From positions 7,842,001 to 7,906,000 of the forward strand of contig NZ_CP108109.1 in NCBI RefSeq assembly GCF_036199905.1: DNA of 64,000 nucleotides. The letters are read 5' to 3'. The notes below the pieces were generated by a model, which saw nothing but the letters and a program-made list of their open reading frames with translations, did not search any database and was not told the DNA's origin. Below, in pieces: positions 1-8,059 of the stretch (the stretch's first letter is position 1; each line of letters starts with the position of its first letter). The position numbers and the translations under genes are program-made. Source of the stretch: Streptomyces sp. NBC_00223 (GTDB taxonomy: Bacteria > Actinomycetota > Actinomycetes > Streptomycetales > Streptomycetaceae).

Positions 1-735
1 CATGTGGTGGTCGCCGTGGTCGACCCCGGGCTCGGCTCCCGGGGCCACGCCTCCTTCATCGTCCCGCCGGGCACACCGGGGCTGTCGCAGGGCCAGAAGT
101 TCAAGAAGCACGGCATCCGGGCCTCGCACACCGCCGAGGTCGTCCTGGAGGACGTCCGCGTCCCCGGCGACTGCCTGCTCGGCGGCAAGGACAAGCTGGA
201 CGAGCGGCTGGCCCGGGCCCGCGAGCGGGCGAAGGCGGGGAGCACGGGCAGCGGGGGCAGCGCGGGGAGTGTGAAGAACGCGGCGATGGCCACGTTCGAG
301 GCGTCCCGCCCGGCGGTCGGCGCGATGGCGGTCGGCACGGCCCGCGCCGCGTACGAGTACGCGCTCGACTACGCCATGACCCGCGAGCAGTTCGGCCGTC
401 CGATCATCGACAACCAGGGGATCGCGTTCCAGCTCGCGGACATGCGTACGCAGATCGACGCGGCCCGGCTGCTGGTCTGGCGGGCGTCCTGGATGGCGAC
501 CGCGGGCCGGCCGTTCACCTCGGCGGAGGGCTCGATGTCCAAGCTGTTCGCCAGCGAGACGGCCAAGAAGGTCACCGCCCAGGCGGTGCAGATCCTCGGG
601 GGCAACGGGTTCACCCGTGAGTACCCGGTGGAGCGGATGCACCGGGACAGCGCGATCTACACGATCTTCGAGGGGACGAGCGAGATCCAGCGCCTGGTCA
701 TCGCCCGCACCCTCTCCGGCCTCCCGATCCGCTGA
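1..735 (+). CDS. Acyl-CoA dehydrogenase, C-terminal part (5' truncated by window edge)
   Basis: FAD-dependent acyl-CoA dehydrogenase, which introduces a trans-2 double bond into acyl-CoA thioesters during beta-oxidation or branched-chain amino-acid breakdown. The frame is open at base 1, so only the last ~244 residues are visible and the N-terminal helical domain lies outside. Seen directly: the end of the middle beta domain (EDVRVPGDCLLGG) and a full C-terminal helical domain with MTREQFGRPI, QILGGNGFTREYPVERM and IFEGTSEIQR, the family's FAD/substrate signature. A Gly/Ser/Ala-rich insertion (about residues 75-95 of the visible part) is not usual in the family and is probably a surface loop. 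Substrate chain length cannot be told. The stop is followed by a small convergent gene. Confidence 0.93.
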   Translation, partial: HVVVAVVDPGLGSRGHASFIVPPGTPGLSQGQKFKKHGIRASHTAEVVLEDVRVPGDCLLGGKDKLDERLARARERAKAGSTGSGGSAGSVKNAAMATFEASRPAVGAMAVGTARAAYEYALDYAMTREQFGRPIIDNQGIAFQLADMRTQIDAARLLVWRASWMATAGRPFTSAEGSMSKLFASETAKKVTAQAVQILGGNGFTREYPVERMHRDSAIYTIFEGTSEIQRLVIARTLSGLPIR

Positions 736-765
736 CCGCCTCCGGCGCGGGGCGAAGCGGCGGGG

Positions 766-906
766 TCAGTCGCGGTAGCCGCGCAGGAGGAACCAGCCGA
801 GGAGGGCCACGCCGACGACCGAGACGACGATGAAGCCGCGCATCACCGGGCCCGGGCCGGGCGAGTGGCTGACCGCGAGGGTCGTCAGCACGGAGTGGAT
901 CTGCAT
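766..906 (-). CDS. Small single-pass membrane protein (46 aa)
   Basis: A 46-residue ORF not recognised by name. It starts at ATG 906 behind a textbook AAGGAG Shine-Dalgarno with 5-6 nt spacing, and nearly every third base is G/C. The protein begins MQIHSVLTTLAVSHSPGPGP, then has one hydrophobic helix (about residues 24-41, FIVVSVVGVALLGWFLLR), and ends in RGYRD. This is the topology of a small inner-membrane protein with a short charged cytoplasmic tail. It converges on the acyl-CoA dehydrogenase, whose stop is 30 bases away. The ribosome-binding site and codon pattern make it a likely real gene; the function is unknown. Confidence 0.72.
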   Translation of the reverse strand: MQIHSVLTTLAVSHSPGPGPVMRGFIVVSVVGVALLGWFLLRGYRD

Positions 907-1035
907 GGCAACTCCTTAAACTTCGACGCCTCAGCGTAGACCCCGCCGTACCCCGCCTCCGCCGCCGGGGGCCACAGCACGGCCGCCTCCGGTCGTCCCC
1001 CTTCGCCCCCCGGCCGGGCCCCCGGCGCCCGGCCG

Positions 1036-3207
1036 TCAGGGCGCCGCGCGGGTGGCGCCGCCGGCCGGGTGGCCGCGCCCGGGGGAGCGCGGCCGCAGCG
1101 CCTCCGCCAGCTCGCCCAGCGTCTCCGTCAGCAGCTCGCCCCCGCGCCGGACGATCCGCTCCTCGGGCGGCCCGCCCCGCCACTCCGCCAGCACCGGGTC
1201 CAGCGGCCTCCAGTCCGGCGCCCGCCGCTCCCGTACGGCCTGCGCCGCCACCGCCGTCGTCTCGCGCAGGGCCGTCGCGAAACGCGCCGCGCCCGGCAGC
1301 GGGGCCGCGTCCCGCGGCGGCAGATGGGCCTCCATCAGCAGCCCGATCCGGCCGAGCGCGGACAGCGCCGCGTCGGCGTTGCGCACCGCGGTGCGCGACA
1401 GCCCGCGGTGCCGCACCGGCTCGACGTCCGCGCGGGCCACCGCCTGGTCCCAGGCCGCGCCCGCCGCCCGCAGTTCCAGCAGCGCCTGCCGTACGGCCCG
1501 CGACCGCGCCCGGCCGGGCTCCGCGTACGCCTCCATCACCGTGGCCGCGTACCCGGCCGAGGCCTCCAGCCACTCCGCGAGCCGGTCGCGCAGCCGGGGC
1601 GTCTCCCAGGCCGGGAAGACCGCGTAGGCGATCATCGCCAGCATCCCGCCGAGCAGGGTCAGCAGCACCCGGTCCCGTACCGTCTGCTCCCACTGCACCC
1701 CCGCCATGCCCAGCAGGAAGACCACGTACGCGCCCACGCACACCTGCGCGACCACGTATCCGGTACGCAGCAGCAGGTACATCAGTCCCACCGACAGCAC
1801 GGCCAGCCCCGCGGAGGTGTACGTGCCCGGGTGCAGGGCCTGGGCGACGGCCGAGGCGAGGGTGACGCCGACGAGGGTGCCGGCGAAACGCCCGACGCCG
1901 CGCTCGAAGGTCTGGGTGAAGTCCGGGCGCATCACCATCACCGAGGCCATCGGCACCCAGTAGCCGTGGCCGAGCGGCAGCGCCGTGCCCAGGAGGTAGC
2001 CCACGGCGGCGACCACCGCGAGCCGTACCGCGTGCCGGAAGACCGGGGTCTCCCAGCGCGCCTGGCGGCGCACCGCCCGCACGGTCAGCGGCAGCAGTTC
2101 GCGCACCGGGGGCCGCAGCAGGTGGGTCGCGCCGGTCGCGTCCGTCGGGCCCGAGCCGTCGGCCCCCTCGACGGCGGCGACCAGCAGCGACACCAGCCGG
2201 GTGGCGGACCGGCCCGCGGCGCCGGACAGTTCGGTGTCCACGTCGGGCGCGCGCAGCATCTCCTCGGCAGTCGCGGGCACCCGTACCGGCCTGCCGTGCC
2301 GGATCGCGCGGGCCACCGCGTCCAGGACGTCCGCGGCGACCGTCAGCATCTCGCGGGCCAGTCGGCGTTCGGGGCCCTGGGCCGCCGCGCCGACCCGGGG
2401 GTCGGCGAGCGAGGCGAGCACCGGGCGGATGCGCTCGGCCAGCGCGCGGTTGCCGTGCAGTTCCTCCGGGCGGCGCCTGGCCTGGCGGGCCGTCAAGGTG
2501 GCGGCGCTGCGGGCGGCCATCAGCGGCGCCGGGTCGAAGGGCGCCAGCGGGTCCTGCCGCAGCAGGCGGGCGAAGTCCGCCTCCGCGGCGAAGGCGTCGG
2601 CGAGCGCGTCGCGCTGGGCGCCCCAGCGGCGCACCGGGAACAGCACGATCAGGGCCGCCTGCACCACACCGCCGGCCGCGATCAGCCCCGCGTGGTGCAG
2701 CGCGTTCGGCACGGAGGTGGGCAGCGTGACCACGACCAGCATCACGGCCACCGTGAACGCGGAGACCATGCCCGTGGTCGGGCCCAGCGCCCACGCCATG
2801 CCCGCGCCGAACGCCCACACCGCGAGCAGCAGGACGAAGAGCGCCAGGTGCGAGGCGGCCAGATAGCCGAGGAAGGTGCTCACCGCCAGGCCCGTACCGG
2901 TCACGAGCGCCAGCACCGGGCGCGGCCGCCAACTGCGCTGGAAAGTGGCCGCGCCCGCCGCGAAGGCGCCGAAGGCGGAGGACGCGGCGACCGGCGGCGA
3001 CCACAGCCACAGCGACAACGCGAGCACGATCGCGACGCCCGCCGCCGTGCGCAGCGCCGTCAGCGGCTCCAGCCGGATCCGCTGCACCCGGAGACCGGAA
3101 CGGGTGGTCCGGCGCAGCGCGCGTCCCCACGCGCCGCCCCTTCTTCCGTTTCTTCCGTTTCTCCCGCTGCGGATCATGTTCCCGAGAATAGGCAGAAACC
3201 GTCCCAT
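1036..3207 (-). CDS. FUSC family membrane protein (aromatic-acid exporter-like)
   Basis: Protein of 723 residues with the two-module layout of the FUSC/fusaric-acid resistance family. Hydrophobic segments lie at about residues 50-195 and again at about 385-535 (HGYWVPMASVMVMRPDF is the typical start of the second FUSC block). Each block is followed by a long soluble helical region rich in Arg/Glu. Members export aromatic or phenolic compounds or are of unknown role; no substrate can be inferred. The start is ATG 3207, with GGAGG only 2-3 nt upstream; ATG 3177 is an alternative. It is transcribed away from the winged-helix regulator, so the two share a promoter region. Confidence 0.85.
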   Translation of the reverse strand: MGRFLPILGNMIRSGRNGRNGRRGGAWGRALRRTTRSGLRVQRIRLEPLTALRTAAGVAIVLALSLWLWSPPVAASSAFGAFAAGAATFQRSWRPRPVLALVTGTGLAVSTFLGYLAASHLALFVLLLAVWAFGAGMAWALGPTTGMVSAFTVAVMLVVVTLPTSVPNALHHAGLIAAGGVVQAALIVLFPVRRWGAQRDALADAFAAEADFARLLRQDPLAPFDPAPLMAARSAATLTARQARRRPEELHGNRALAERIRPVLASLADPRVGAAAQGPERRLAREMLTVAADVLDAVARAIRHGRPVRVPATAEEMLRAPDVDTELSGAAGRSATRLVSLLVAAVEGADGSGPTDATGATHLLRPPVRELLPLTVRAVRRQARWETPVFRHAVRLAVVAAVGYLLGTALPLGHGYWVPMASVMVMRPDFTQTFERGVGRFAGTLVGVTLASAVAQALHPGTYTSAGLAVLSVGLMYLLLRTGYVVAQVCVGAYVVFLLGMAGVQWEQTVRDRVLLTLLGGMLAMIAYAVFPAWETPRLRDRLAEWLEASAGYAATVMEAYAEPGRARSRAVRQALLELRAAGAAWDQAVARADVEPVRHRGLSRTAVRNADAALSALGRIGLLMEAHLPPRDAAPLPGAARFATALRETTAVAAQAVRERRAPDWRPLDPVLAEWRGGPPEERIVRRGGELLTETLGELAEALRPRSPGRGHPAGGATRAAP

Positions 3208-3334
3208 AGCCTCCGCCGCCGTCCGTTCCGTGCGCCGCGGCCGCGGCGCGTCGGGGGTGGACGTGACCGCGGACACCTGATGACGTGCCCCGTTCACGTA
3301 CACCCCATGCGCGCGGTCTGGTTCAATGGGGGAC

Positions 3335-3463
3335 ATGGCCAGCACTACTGACACCGGGACAGGTCGCCACGACCTTGAGCCCTTCTGGCCGTCCCGGCAG
3401 GAGCACCACTTCGACCGCTGGTGTTGCCGCGCGATCCCCGCGCGGACCCGCGTCGCCCGCTGA
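3335..3463 (+). CDS. Possible 42-aa mini-protein or upstream ORF
   Basis: Short ORF between the divergent FUSC and winged-helix genes, ending 92 bases before the regulator. It reads MASTTDTGTGRHDLEPFWP, continues with a His/Trp/Cys-rich middle (HHFDRWCC) and stops after an Arg-rich tail. Third positions are strongly G/C, as in real genes of this genome. An in-frame ATG at 3326 would add three residues. There is no good Shine-Dalgarno; TTCAAT lies 7 nt before the ATG, so a leaderless transcript is possible. It could be a small protein or a regulatory leader for the downstream regulator. Not assigned to a family. Confidence 0.42.
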   Translation: MASTTDTGTGRHDLEPFWPSRQEHHFDRWCCRAIPARTRVAR

Positions 3464-3555
3464 CCCACCCCTGCACGGCCACAAGCCGCCGAGGTCAGCA
3501 CCCGGTCCCGCGCAAGACGGAGTCCCACGACCCTTCGCGCGAAAGAGCCGAACCC

Positions 3556-4179
3556 ATGTCGAACGTCTCGCACTTCCAGACCCTGCCCACCCCCGCCGCC
3601 GGATCCGCCACCGCGAACCGGCAGCGTCTGCGCGCCGTACGGCCCGACGAGGTGCCGCCCGCGCCGGACTTCCTGCCGCCCGGTGCCACCTGGCTGCCCG
3701 CCCCCGGACATGTGCTGCCGACCGTGGCGGGCGGCGCCCCGATGGTCGGCTACCTGGTGCTCGTCCCCGCCGACCAGGCCCTGCCCGAGCCCGCCGCCGT
3801 GACCGGCGCGGCCGCGCAGTCCGCCGTCCCCTCCGTCGAGGAGACGGGCGGGACCGTTCCCGTACGGATCGACGGCGAGCGCCGCACCGCGGTCGTCGAC
3901 GGCCGCCCGCTCGATCTCACCTACCTGGAGTTCGAGTTGCTGGCCCATCTGGTCGCGCACCCGCACCGGGTGCACTCCCGCGACCAGTTGGTCACCACCG
4001 TGTGGGGATACGGCCACGTCGGCGACGGCCGTACGGTGGACGTCCACATCGCGCGGCTGCGCCGCAAGCTGGGCGCCGAGCACCGCGGCAGCATCGTGAC
4101 CGTACGCCGGGTCGGGTACAAGTACGCCCCGGCGCACACGGCTCCGGCCGCCCCCGCGGTCGCCGCGGCGGTGCGCTGA
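3556..4179 (+). CDS. Winged-helix (OmpR/PhoB-type DNA-binding) regulator
   Basis: 207-residue DNA-binding protein. The C-terminal ~95 residues form an OmpR/PhoB winged helix: LTYLEFELLAHLVAHPHRVHSR (helices 1-2), an LVTTVWGY segment, then the recognition helix and wing DVHIARLRRKLG and IVTVRRVGYKY. The N-terminal ~100 residues are Pro/Ala-rich and contain no recognisable receiver domain: the phospho-acceptor Asp and switch residues are absent. It is therefore an orphan or atypical response-regulator-like protein with an unknown input. It starts at ATG 3556 with a purine-rich GAAAGAG upstream and ends just before a strong hairpin. Confidence 0.85.
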   Translation: MSNVSHFQTLPTPAAGSATANRQRLRAVRPDEVPPAPDFLPPGATWLPAPGHVLPTVAGGAPMVGYLVLVPADQALPEPAAVTGAAAQSAVPSVEETGGTVPVRIDGERRTAVVDGRPLDLTYLEFELLAHLVAHPHRVHSRDQLVTTVWGYGHVGDGRTVDVHIARLRRKLGAEHRGSIVTVRRVGYKYAPAHTAPAAPAVAAAVR

Positions 4180-4192
4180 CGGCGGCCCCGGC

Positions 4193-4221
4193 ACCCCGGG
4201 CGCTCCCGCGGCGCCCGGGGT
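4193..4221. terminator. Hairpin terminator after the winged-helix gene
   Basis: Perfect 11-bp inverted repeat (ACCCCGGGCGC / GCGCCCGGGGT) with a 7-nt loop, starting 14 bases after the regulator stop. The next gene (universal stress protein) is convergent, so the hairpin can serve both strands. No U-tract, as is common in Streptomyces. Confidence 0.7.
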
Positions 4222-4314
4222 CCGCGGCGCCGACGGCGTCCCGCGAGGGCGCCGCGCGTCTCCGACGCGGGCCGCGGCACGACCGCGTGACCGCCGCGCG
4301 CCACCGACCCGGGC

Positions 4315-4779
4315 TTACGGGACGACGGTGACCGGCCACCGTCCGGCCTTCACCAGCCGGACGGCGACCGAGCCCACCAGCCGGTGCCCGGCGCGCTCCG
4401 AGGCGCCGACCACGACCGCGTCGGCGGTGAGCTGATCGGCGGCCATCGCGAGCCCGTTGTACGGGTCGCCGCGGAAGGTGTGGAACTCCCAGCGCACGTG
4501 GAAGGCGTCCCGCACCCGTTCCACCGCCTCGCGGATCTCCGCGAGCAACTGCTCGGCCACCCCGGTGTCCACCTCCGACACCGGGACGCCGAGCGCCGCG
4601 CCCCCGGCCAGATACGGCTGCACGTACACCAGGGCGAGCAGGGCCTTCTGCCGGCGGGCCAGTCCGGCGGCGTACGCCGCCGCGCGCCAGGACGAATCCG
4701 ACCCGTCCAGCCCGGCGACGATCACTTTGGGCCCGTCCGTACCGCGCTCGAAACGCGCGGGCACCTGCTGTTCTTCCAC
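4315..4779 (-). CDS. Universal stress protein (UspA family)
   Basis: 154-residue single-domain UspA protein, a cytoplasmic nucleotide-binding stress protein. Seen directly: strand 1 VIVAGLDGSDSSWRAAAYAA near residue 20, and the C-terminal motif VVGASERAGHRLVGSVAVRL with VTVVP at the end. The motif corresponds to the ATP-binding G-x2-G-x9-G(S/T) element, with partly altered spacing. It is divergent from the SRPBCC gene; two direct repeats 20 bp apart lie in the shared upstream region. Confidence 0.9.
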   Translation of the reverse strand: MEEQQVPARFERGTDGPKVIVAGLDGSDSSWRAAAYAAGLARRQKALLALVYVQPYLAGGAALGVPVSEVDTGVAEQLLAEIREAVERVRDAFHVRWEFHTFRGDPYNGLAMAADQLTADAVVVGASERAGHRLVGSVAVRLVKAGRWPVTVVP

Positions 4780-4845
4780 CGGGCCAGGCTATCGGCCCTC
4801 CGGGCGTACGGCTCCCGCCCGAACACGCAGCGTTCTCACTCCAAT

Positions 4846-4876
4846 GGACCTATTGCCACGACATGGGACCTTTTGC
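4846..4876. promoter_or_regulatory. Two direct repeats 20 bp apart upstream of the universal stress gene
   Basis: GGACCTATTGC at 4846 and GGACCTTTTGC at 4866 match at 10 of 11 positions, and their starts are exactly 20 bp apart, two turns of B-DNA. They stand out in an otherwise G+C-dominated stretch between the divergent usp and SRPBCC genes. Candidate binding site for a dimeric or tandem activator/repressor; the regulator is not known. Confidence 0.4.
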
Positions 4877-4996
4877 GGGGCACGCTTTCCGGGAGGAGTG
4901 ATACAGGCGGCCTTCGGCCCGCCGGCGCAGGCACCGACGTCAGGTCCGCGCCCCGCGCCAGGCCGGCCGCCCACGCCGCTACCGGGGAGGTTAGTG

Positions 4997-5581
4997 ATGC
5001 CGAGCGTGTCCACGAACGTGTTCGTGCCGAGGCGCCCCACGGAGGTCTTCGACTTCCTCGCGGACGCCCGCAACCTCGCCCTCTGGAGTTCCGGGGTGAC
5101 CTCCGTCGATCAGACCCATGTGGTCCCCGGCGTCGACGCCCGCTATCGCTACCGCTATCCGGGCCGCCGGCGCCCGCATCTGCTGGTCTGCGCGGACTTC
5201 GAGCCGTGCCGGCGGATAGCGTTCCGCGGCCAGCGGATGTGGAGTCCGCTGGGCACCCAGGTGCCGCTCTACGCCTTCGATCTGCTGCCGCACGCCGACG
5301 GGACGCTGGTCCGGCTGTCGGTCACCAGTTCGCTGAGCGCGGCGCTGCTGCTGCTCGGGCCGGTGATCGCCATGGCCTGGCGGCGGGACCTGCCGACCGA
5401 CAGCCGCAAGTTCCGCGAGCTGCTGGGCGGCGCGCGCACCCCCGTGGAGGCGCTGAGCGGTACGCCGGCCGCGCCCGTACCGGCCGCCGACCCGGCGACC
5501 GTGCTCCCCGCGGGTTCCCCGGTGGCGGCCGCCGGTCCGCTGGGGACGGCGCCGCCGCATGGCTTCGACTACGCTCATTGA
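4997..5581 (+). CDS. SRPBCC family protein (START/polyketide-cyclase-like)
   Basis: 194-residue protein with an SRPBCC helix-grip fold in the first ~150 residues: strand 1 VSTNVFVPRRPTEVFDFLAD, followed by WSSGVTSVDQ and the late sheet APLYAFDLLPHADGTLVRLS-like region. Such domains bind hydrophobic ligands or lipids; no catalytic role can be assigned. One hydrophobic helix (LSAALLLLGPVIAMAW) lies near residue 120 and may contact membrane. The last ~40 residues are a Pro/Ala-rich tail. Start ATG 4997 has GGGGAGG with 6-nt spacing; an in-frame GTG sits one codon upstream. Confidence 0.82.
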   Translation: MPSVSTNVFVPRRPTEVFDFLADARNLALWSSGVTSVDQTHVVPGVDARYRYRYPGRRRPHLLVCADFEPCRRIAFRGQRMWSPLGTQVPLYAFDLLPHADGTLVRLSVTSSLSAALLLLGPVIAMAWRRDLPTDSRKFRELLGGARTPVEALSGTPAAPVPAADPATVLPAGSPVAAAGPLGTAPPHGFDYAH

Positions 5582-5646
5582 GTGTTAAACTAACTATCTG
5601 ACGCGGCGCGATCGTCCGTACTGAGCGTGTCCGTCACCCCAAGACT

Positions 5647-5679
5647 GCCCCGGCCTGGTCCCCCCGTCCCGGCCGGGGC
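5647..5679. terminator. Hairpin terminator between convergent genes
   Basis: Perfect 9-bp stem GCCCCGGCC / GGCCGGGGC with a 15-nt loop, followed by a short T-containing run. It lies between the SRPBCC stop (5581) and the end of the convergent membrane gene (5713), so it can act on both. Confidence 0.65.
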
Positions 5680-5712
5680 TCCTTGCTGTCCGGACCCGCC
5701 GCGCCCCCGCTG

Positions 5713-6975
5713 TCACCGGCCTCCGGGTGCGTCCACGGCCGCCGTCCCGGTCCTGTCGGCCGGCCGCGCCCTGACGAACGTCCGGAACTGCTCGGTGACG
5801 CTCAGCAACCAGGCGACATCGGCGTCGACCGTGCCCGGCCGCGCCGCCGGCAGTACCGGGGCGGCGGCGCCCCGCGGCGGACGGCCCCCGCGGGCCCGGC
5901 GCGCCTCCAGGCCCGCGGCGATGCTCGCCGCCTCCATCACCGCGTCCGCCGGGCCTCCCGTCCGGCCCACGGCCTCCCGACCGGTGCCGCACGGGCGGCC
6001 GTGCGCCGCGAGCCAGGGCGAGACATCGGCCGGGCAGTACGGCCGCAGCGACAGCCGCCCGTCGTGGATCTCGATCACCCGGCGGTAGAGCGCGAACTCC
6101 GCCTGCCGCAGCCCGCCGAGCCCGCCCCCGGCCCGGCAGGGGGCCGCCGGCGGGGCCAGCGCGATCTCCGGATGGGCCTCGTGCAGGGCCGACCACAGCG
6201 GCTCCAGCGCCCGGTGCGCCCGGTGCGCGCGCAGCAGCCGCCCGGGGGCGGCCAGCAGCCTGCCCCACCAGGTGGCGGTGGCCCCGGCGACCGCGAGCCC
6301 GGCGCACAGCACGGCGAGCACCGCCGCCGGGGCGTCCTCGGCGGTGTCCTGCGCGCCGTGGGCGAGCACATGGACGACATCGCTGAGAATCCACAGCGTC
6401 CACACCCCGCCGACCACCGTGCTCGCCGTCATCAGCCGCAGACCGGTACGCAGCGGGCTCGGCCCGATCCGGCGGGCGTGCCGGCCGAGCAGGGTGGCCA
6501 GCACCACCAGACAGTGCGCGGCGTAGCCGAGGAACAGCAGGTCGTACGCCGCCAGCAGCAGACTGCCGCCCGGCGTGAACCGCCCGCTCCCGGCCTCGTA
6601 GCGCAGATGCGCGAGCACGAAGAGCACGGCAAGCGCCGACTGCGCGGCCGCGGACCGCACCACGGGTCCGCGGGTGGAGCGCGGCTCGTGCCCCGGCGGG
6701 CCGAGCGAGCGCGCCAGCAGGGCGAGGAAGGTCAGCGCGGTCAGCTTCAGCTCGGCCCCGGCCAGCACCCCCAGCTGCGGCGCGCACTCCAGGCCGTTGA
6801 GCAGATCCATGCTGGAGGGCGCGAGCACCAGCAGCGCGGTGCCCAGGGACAGCGCGAATCCGCAGATGTAGCGCGTCCCCGGGTCGGGCGGGCCGCCGCG
6901 GGACTCCCCGGCGATCCGGTAGCAGGCGAAGGCGAGCAGCAGACAGCCCGCGGTGTACGTGGCGGCGTCAACCAC
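5713..6975 (-). CDS. MAB_1171c-type multi-pass membrane protein (DUF6545-like)
   Basis: 420-residue membrane protein of the type often annotated 'MAB_1171c family putative transporter'. About seven hydrophobic segments are seen in the first ~250 residues (for example AATYTAGCLLLAFACYRIAG, LGTALLVLAPSSMDLL, LLLAAYDLLFLGYAAHCLVV). A cytoplasmic domain of ~170 residues follows, with ALYRRVIEIHDGRLSLRPY, typical of the family tail. It overlaps by 8 bases the ImmA-like gene and follows the XRE gene on the same strand, so the three probably form one transcript. The role of these cassettes is not established. Confidence 0.8.
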   Translation of the reverse strand: MVDAATYTAGCLLLAFACYRIAGESRGGPPDPGTRYICGFALSLGTALLVLAPSSMDLLNGLECAPQLGVLAGAELKLTALTFLALLARSLGPPGHEPRSTRGPVVRSAAAQSALAVLFVLAHLRYEAGSGRFTPGGSLLLAAYDLLFLGYAAHCLVVLATLLGRHARRIGPSPLRTGLRLMTASTVVGGVWTLWILSDVVHVLAHGAQDTAEDAPAAVLAVLCAGLAVAGATATWWGRLLAAPGRLLRAHRAHRALEPLWSALHEAHPEIALAPPAAPCRAGGGLGGLRQAEFALYRRVIEIHDGRLSLRPYCPADVSPWLAAHGRPCGTGREAVGRTGGPADAVMEAASIAAGLEARRARGGRPPRGAAAPVLPAARPGTVDADVAWLLSVTEQFRTFVRARPADRTGTAAVDAPGGR

Positions 6976-7510
6976 GCCGGGCGCTCCGCCGGGCCGGCAC
7001 CCCGAACACCGAACTCAGCCTGCGCTGCTGACCGTCCGTCGGGTCCGGGTCCCGGTCGTCGCGCGCGGCCCGGTACCGGATGAGGGAAGCCAGCAGTTCG
7101 GCCTCGTGCTCCTGCGGCTCGCTGTACACGGTCCGGCCCAGCACCCGGCGCAGCAGGGCGCCGGGCAGGTGGGGGAGCAGGCCCTGCGCGCCGGAGGGAT
7201 CGGGCCCCGCCGAGCGGTCGTGCCCGCACAGCAGATGGGCGGCCTCGTGGAGCAGGATGTGCTGCTGGTGCAGGGCGGAGGTGTCCGAGGCGTAGAGGAT
7301 GCAGTCGGCGCTGTCGGTGACCATCAGCAGACCGCACGGCACATCGGGCCGCGCGGCGACCGGGATCAGCTCGATCGGCCGCCCGCGCCGCTCGGCGAGC
7401 CGCGCGATCAGCTCCACCGCGTCGAACGGGCGCGGCAGCGGCGCGTCACCGATGGCCCGCCGGTAGACGCCCCACAATTCCCGGTGGGACGGGTGCAGCC
7501 ACATGTCCAT
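6968..7510 (-). CDS. ImmA/IrrE-like zinc metallopeptidase domain protein
   Basis: 180-residue protein with an HEAAH zinc-peptidase motif (HILLHEAAHLLCGH), followed by a downstream acidic helix EPQEHEAELLASLIRYRA that supplies the third ligand, as in ImmA/IrrE. In phage and ICE systems ImmA cleaves a cognate XRE repressor; here an XRE gene lies immediately upstream in the same operon. That supports, by inference, a protease-repressor pair. Start at ATG 7510, or ATG 7504, which has better spacing from the GGGGG run. It overlaps the membrane protein gene by 8 bases. Confidence 0.8.
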   Translation of the reverse strand: MDMWLHPSHRELWGVYRRAIGDAPLPRPFDAVELIARLAERRGRPIELIPVAARPDVPCGLLMVTDSADCILYASDTSALHQQHILLHEAAHLLCGHDRSAGPDPSGAQGLLPHLPGALLRRVLGRTVYSEPQEHEAELLASLIRYRAARDDRDPDPTDGQQRRLSSVFGVPARRSARRG

Positions 7511-7570
7511 TACCCCCGGTATGACGGCAGCCGCCGGTGAAAGGGTCCCGATCCCGAAAGCGCGGCCGCG

Positions 7571-7996
7571 CTACCGGGAGTTTCTGTCGGCTTCCCGCTT
7601 GGCAATCAGGTCGATCATGTCGCTGATCGTCCCCATGCCTTCCGGTGAAAGGTTGACGGCACGCAGCGCCACGCTTCTGACACCCGCGTCGCGCAATGCG
7701 CCGAGCAGTTCCAGTTCCGCGGCGATACGGGCCCCCTGCTCGTCGTCGAAGAAATAAGCCACCGGAATCTGGAAGAACTGCGCGAGCGCTTCCAGATGGC
7801 GCTTGGTCGGATTGTCCCGGCGCCCGGTGCGCAACTGCCAGAGGTAGGTGGCCGAAAAGCTCTCCCCGGTGGCTTCCCGGCATGCCCGCGCCACCTCTTC
7901 ATGGCTGTACGTTTCGCGGTCCGGTCGGCGGACGACACGGAAGAGCGCGTCGATCTTCTCGGCGAGCGTCGACGCGGTGCCGTTCGCCTCGTTCAT
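7571..7996 (-). CDS. XRE-family helix-turn-helix regulator
   Basis: 141-residue regulator. The HTH lies at about residues 25-85: YSHEEVARACREATGESFSATYLWQLRTGRRDN with HLEALAQFFQIPVAYFFDD. This is the 'SaPI/XRE with inserted loop' type common in actinomycetes. The C-terminal part (IAAELELLGALRDAGVRSVALRA) is a short helical region frequent in regulators paired with ImmA-like proteins. It is first gene of the XRE-ImmA-membrane cassette, with an imperfect inverted repeat 40-65 bases upstream of its start, so autoregulation is likely. Confidence 0.87.
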   Translation of the reverse strand: MNEANGTASTLAEKIDALFRVVRRPDRETYSHEEVARACREATGESFSATYLWQLRTGRRDNPTKRHLEALAQFFQIPVAYFFDDEQGARIAAELELLGALRDAGVRSVALRAVNLSPEGMGTISDMIDLIAKREADRNSR

Positions 7997-8034
7997 GACC
8001 TGGCCTTTCGCCTCACCGACACATCCAGCGGAGG

Positions 8035-8059
8035 TGAATCATCCCCATCGGGGGATTCA
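8035..8059. promoter_or_regulatory. Inverted repeat upstream of the XRE gene (candidate operator)
   Basis: TGAATC (8035-8040) and GATTCA (8054-8059) are perfect inverted arms 13 bp apart. Inside are a CCCC and a GGGG run that extend the symmetry with one offset. It lies about 40 bases upstream of the XRE start, where an autorepressor would bind. Seen directly; function inferred. Confidence 0.5.

Noticed and set aside
1069..3351. Long + strand open frame opposite the FUSC gene
   Set aside because: Low-complexity Arg/Gln/His-rich translation typical of the antisense of a GC-rich gene; the minus frame has the FUSC motifs.
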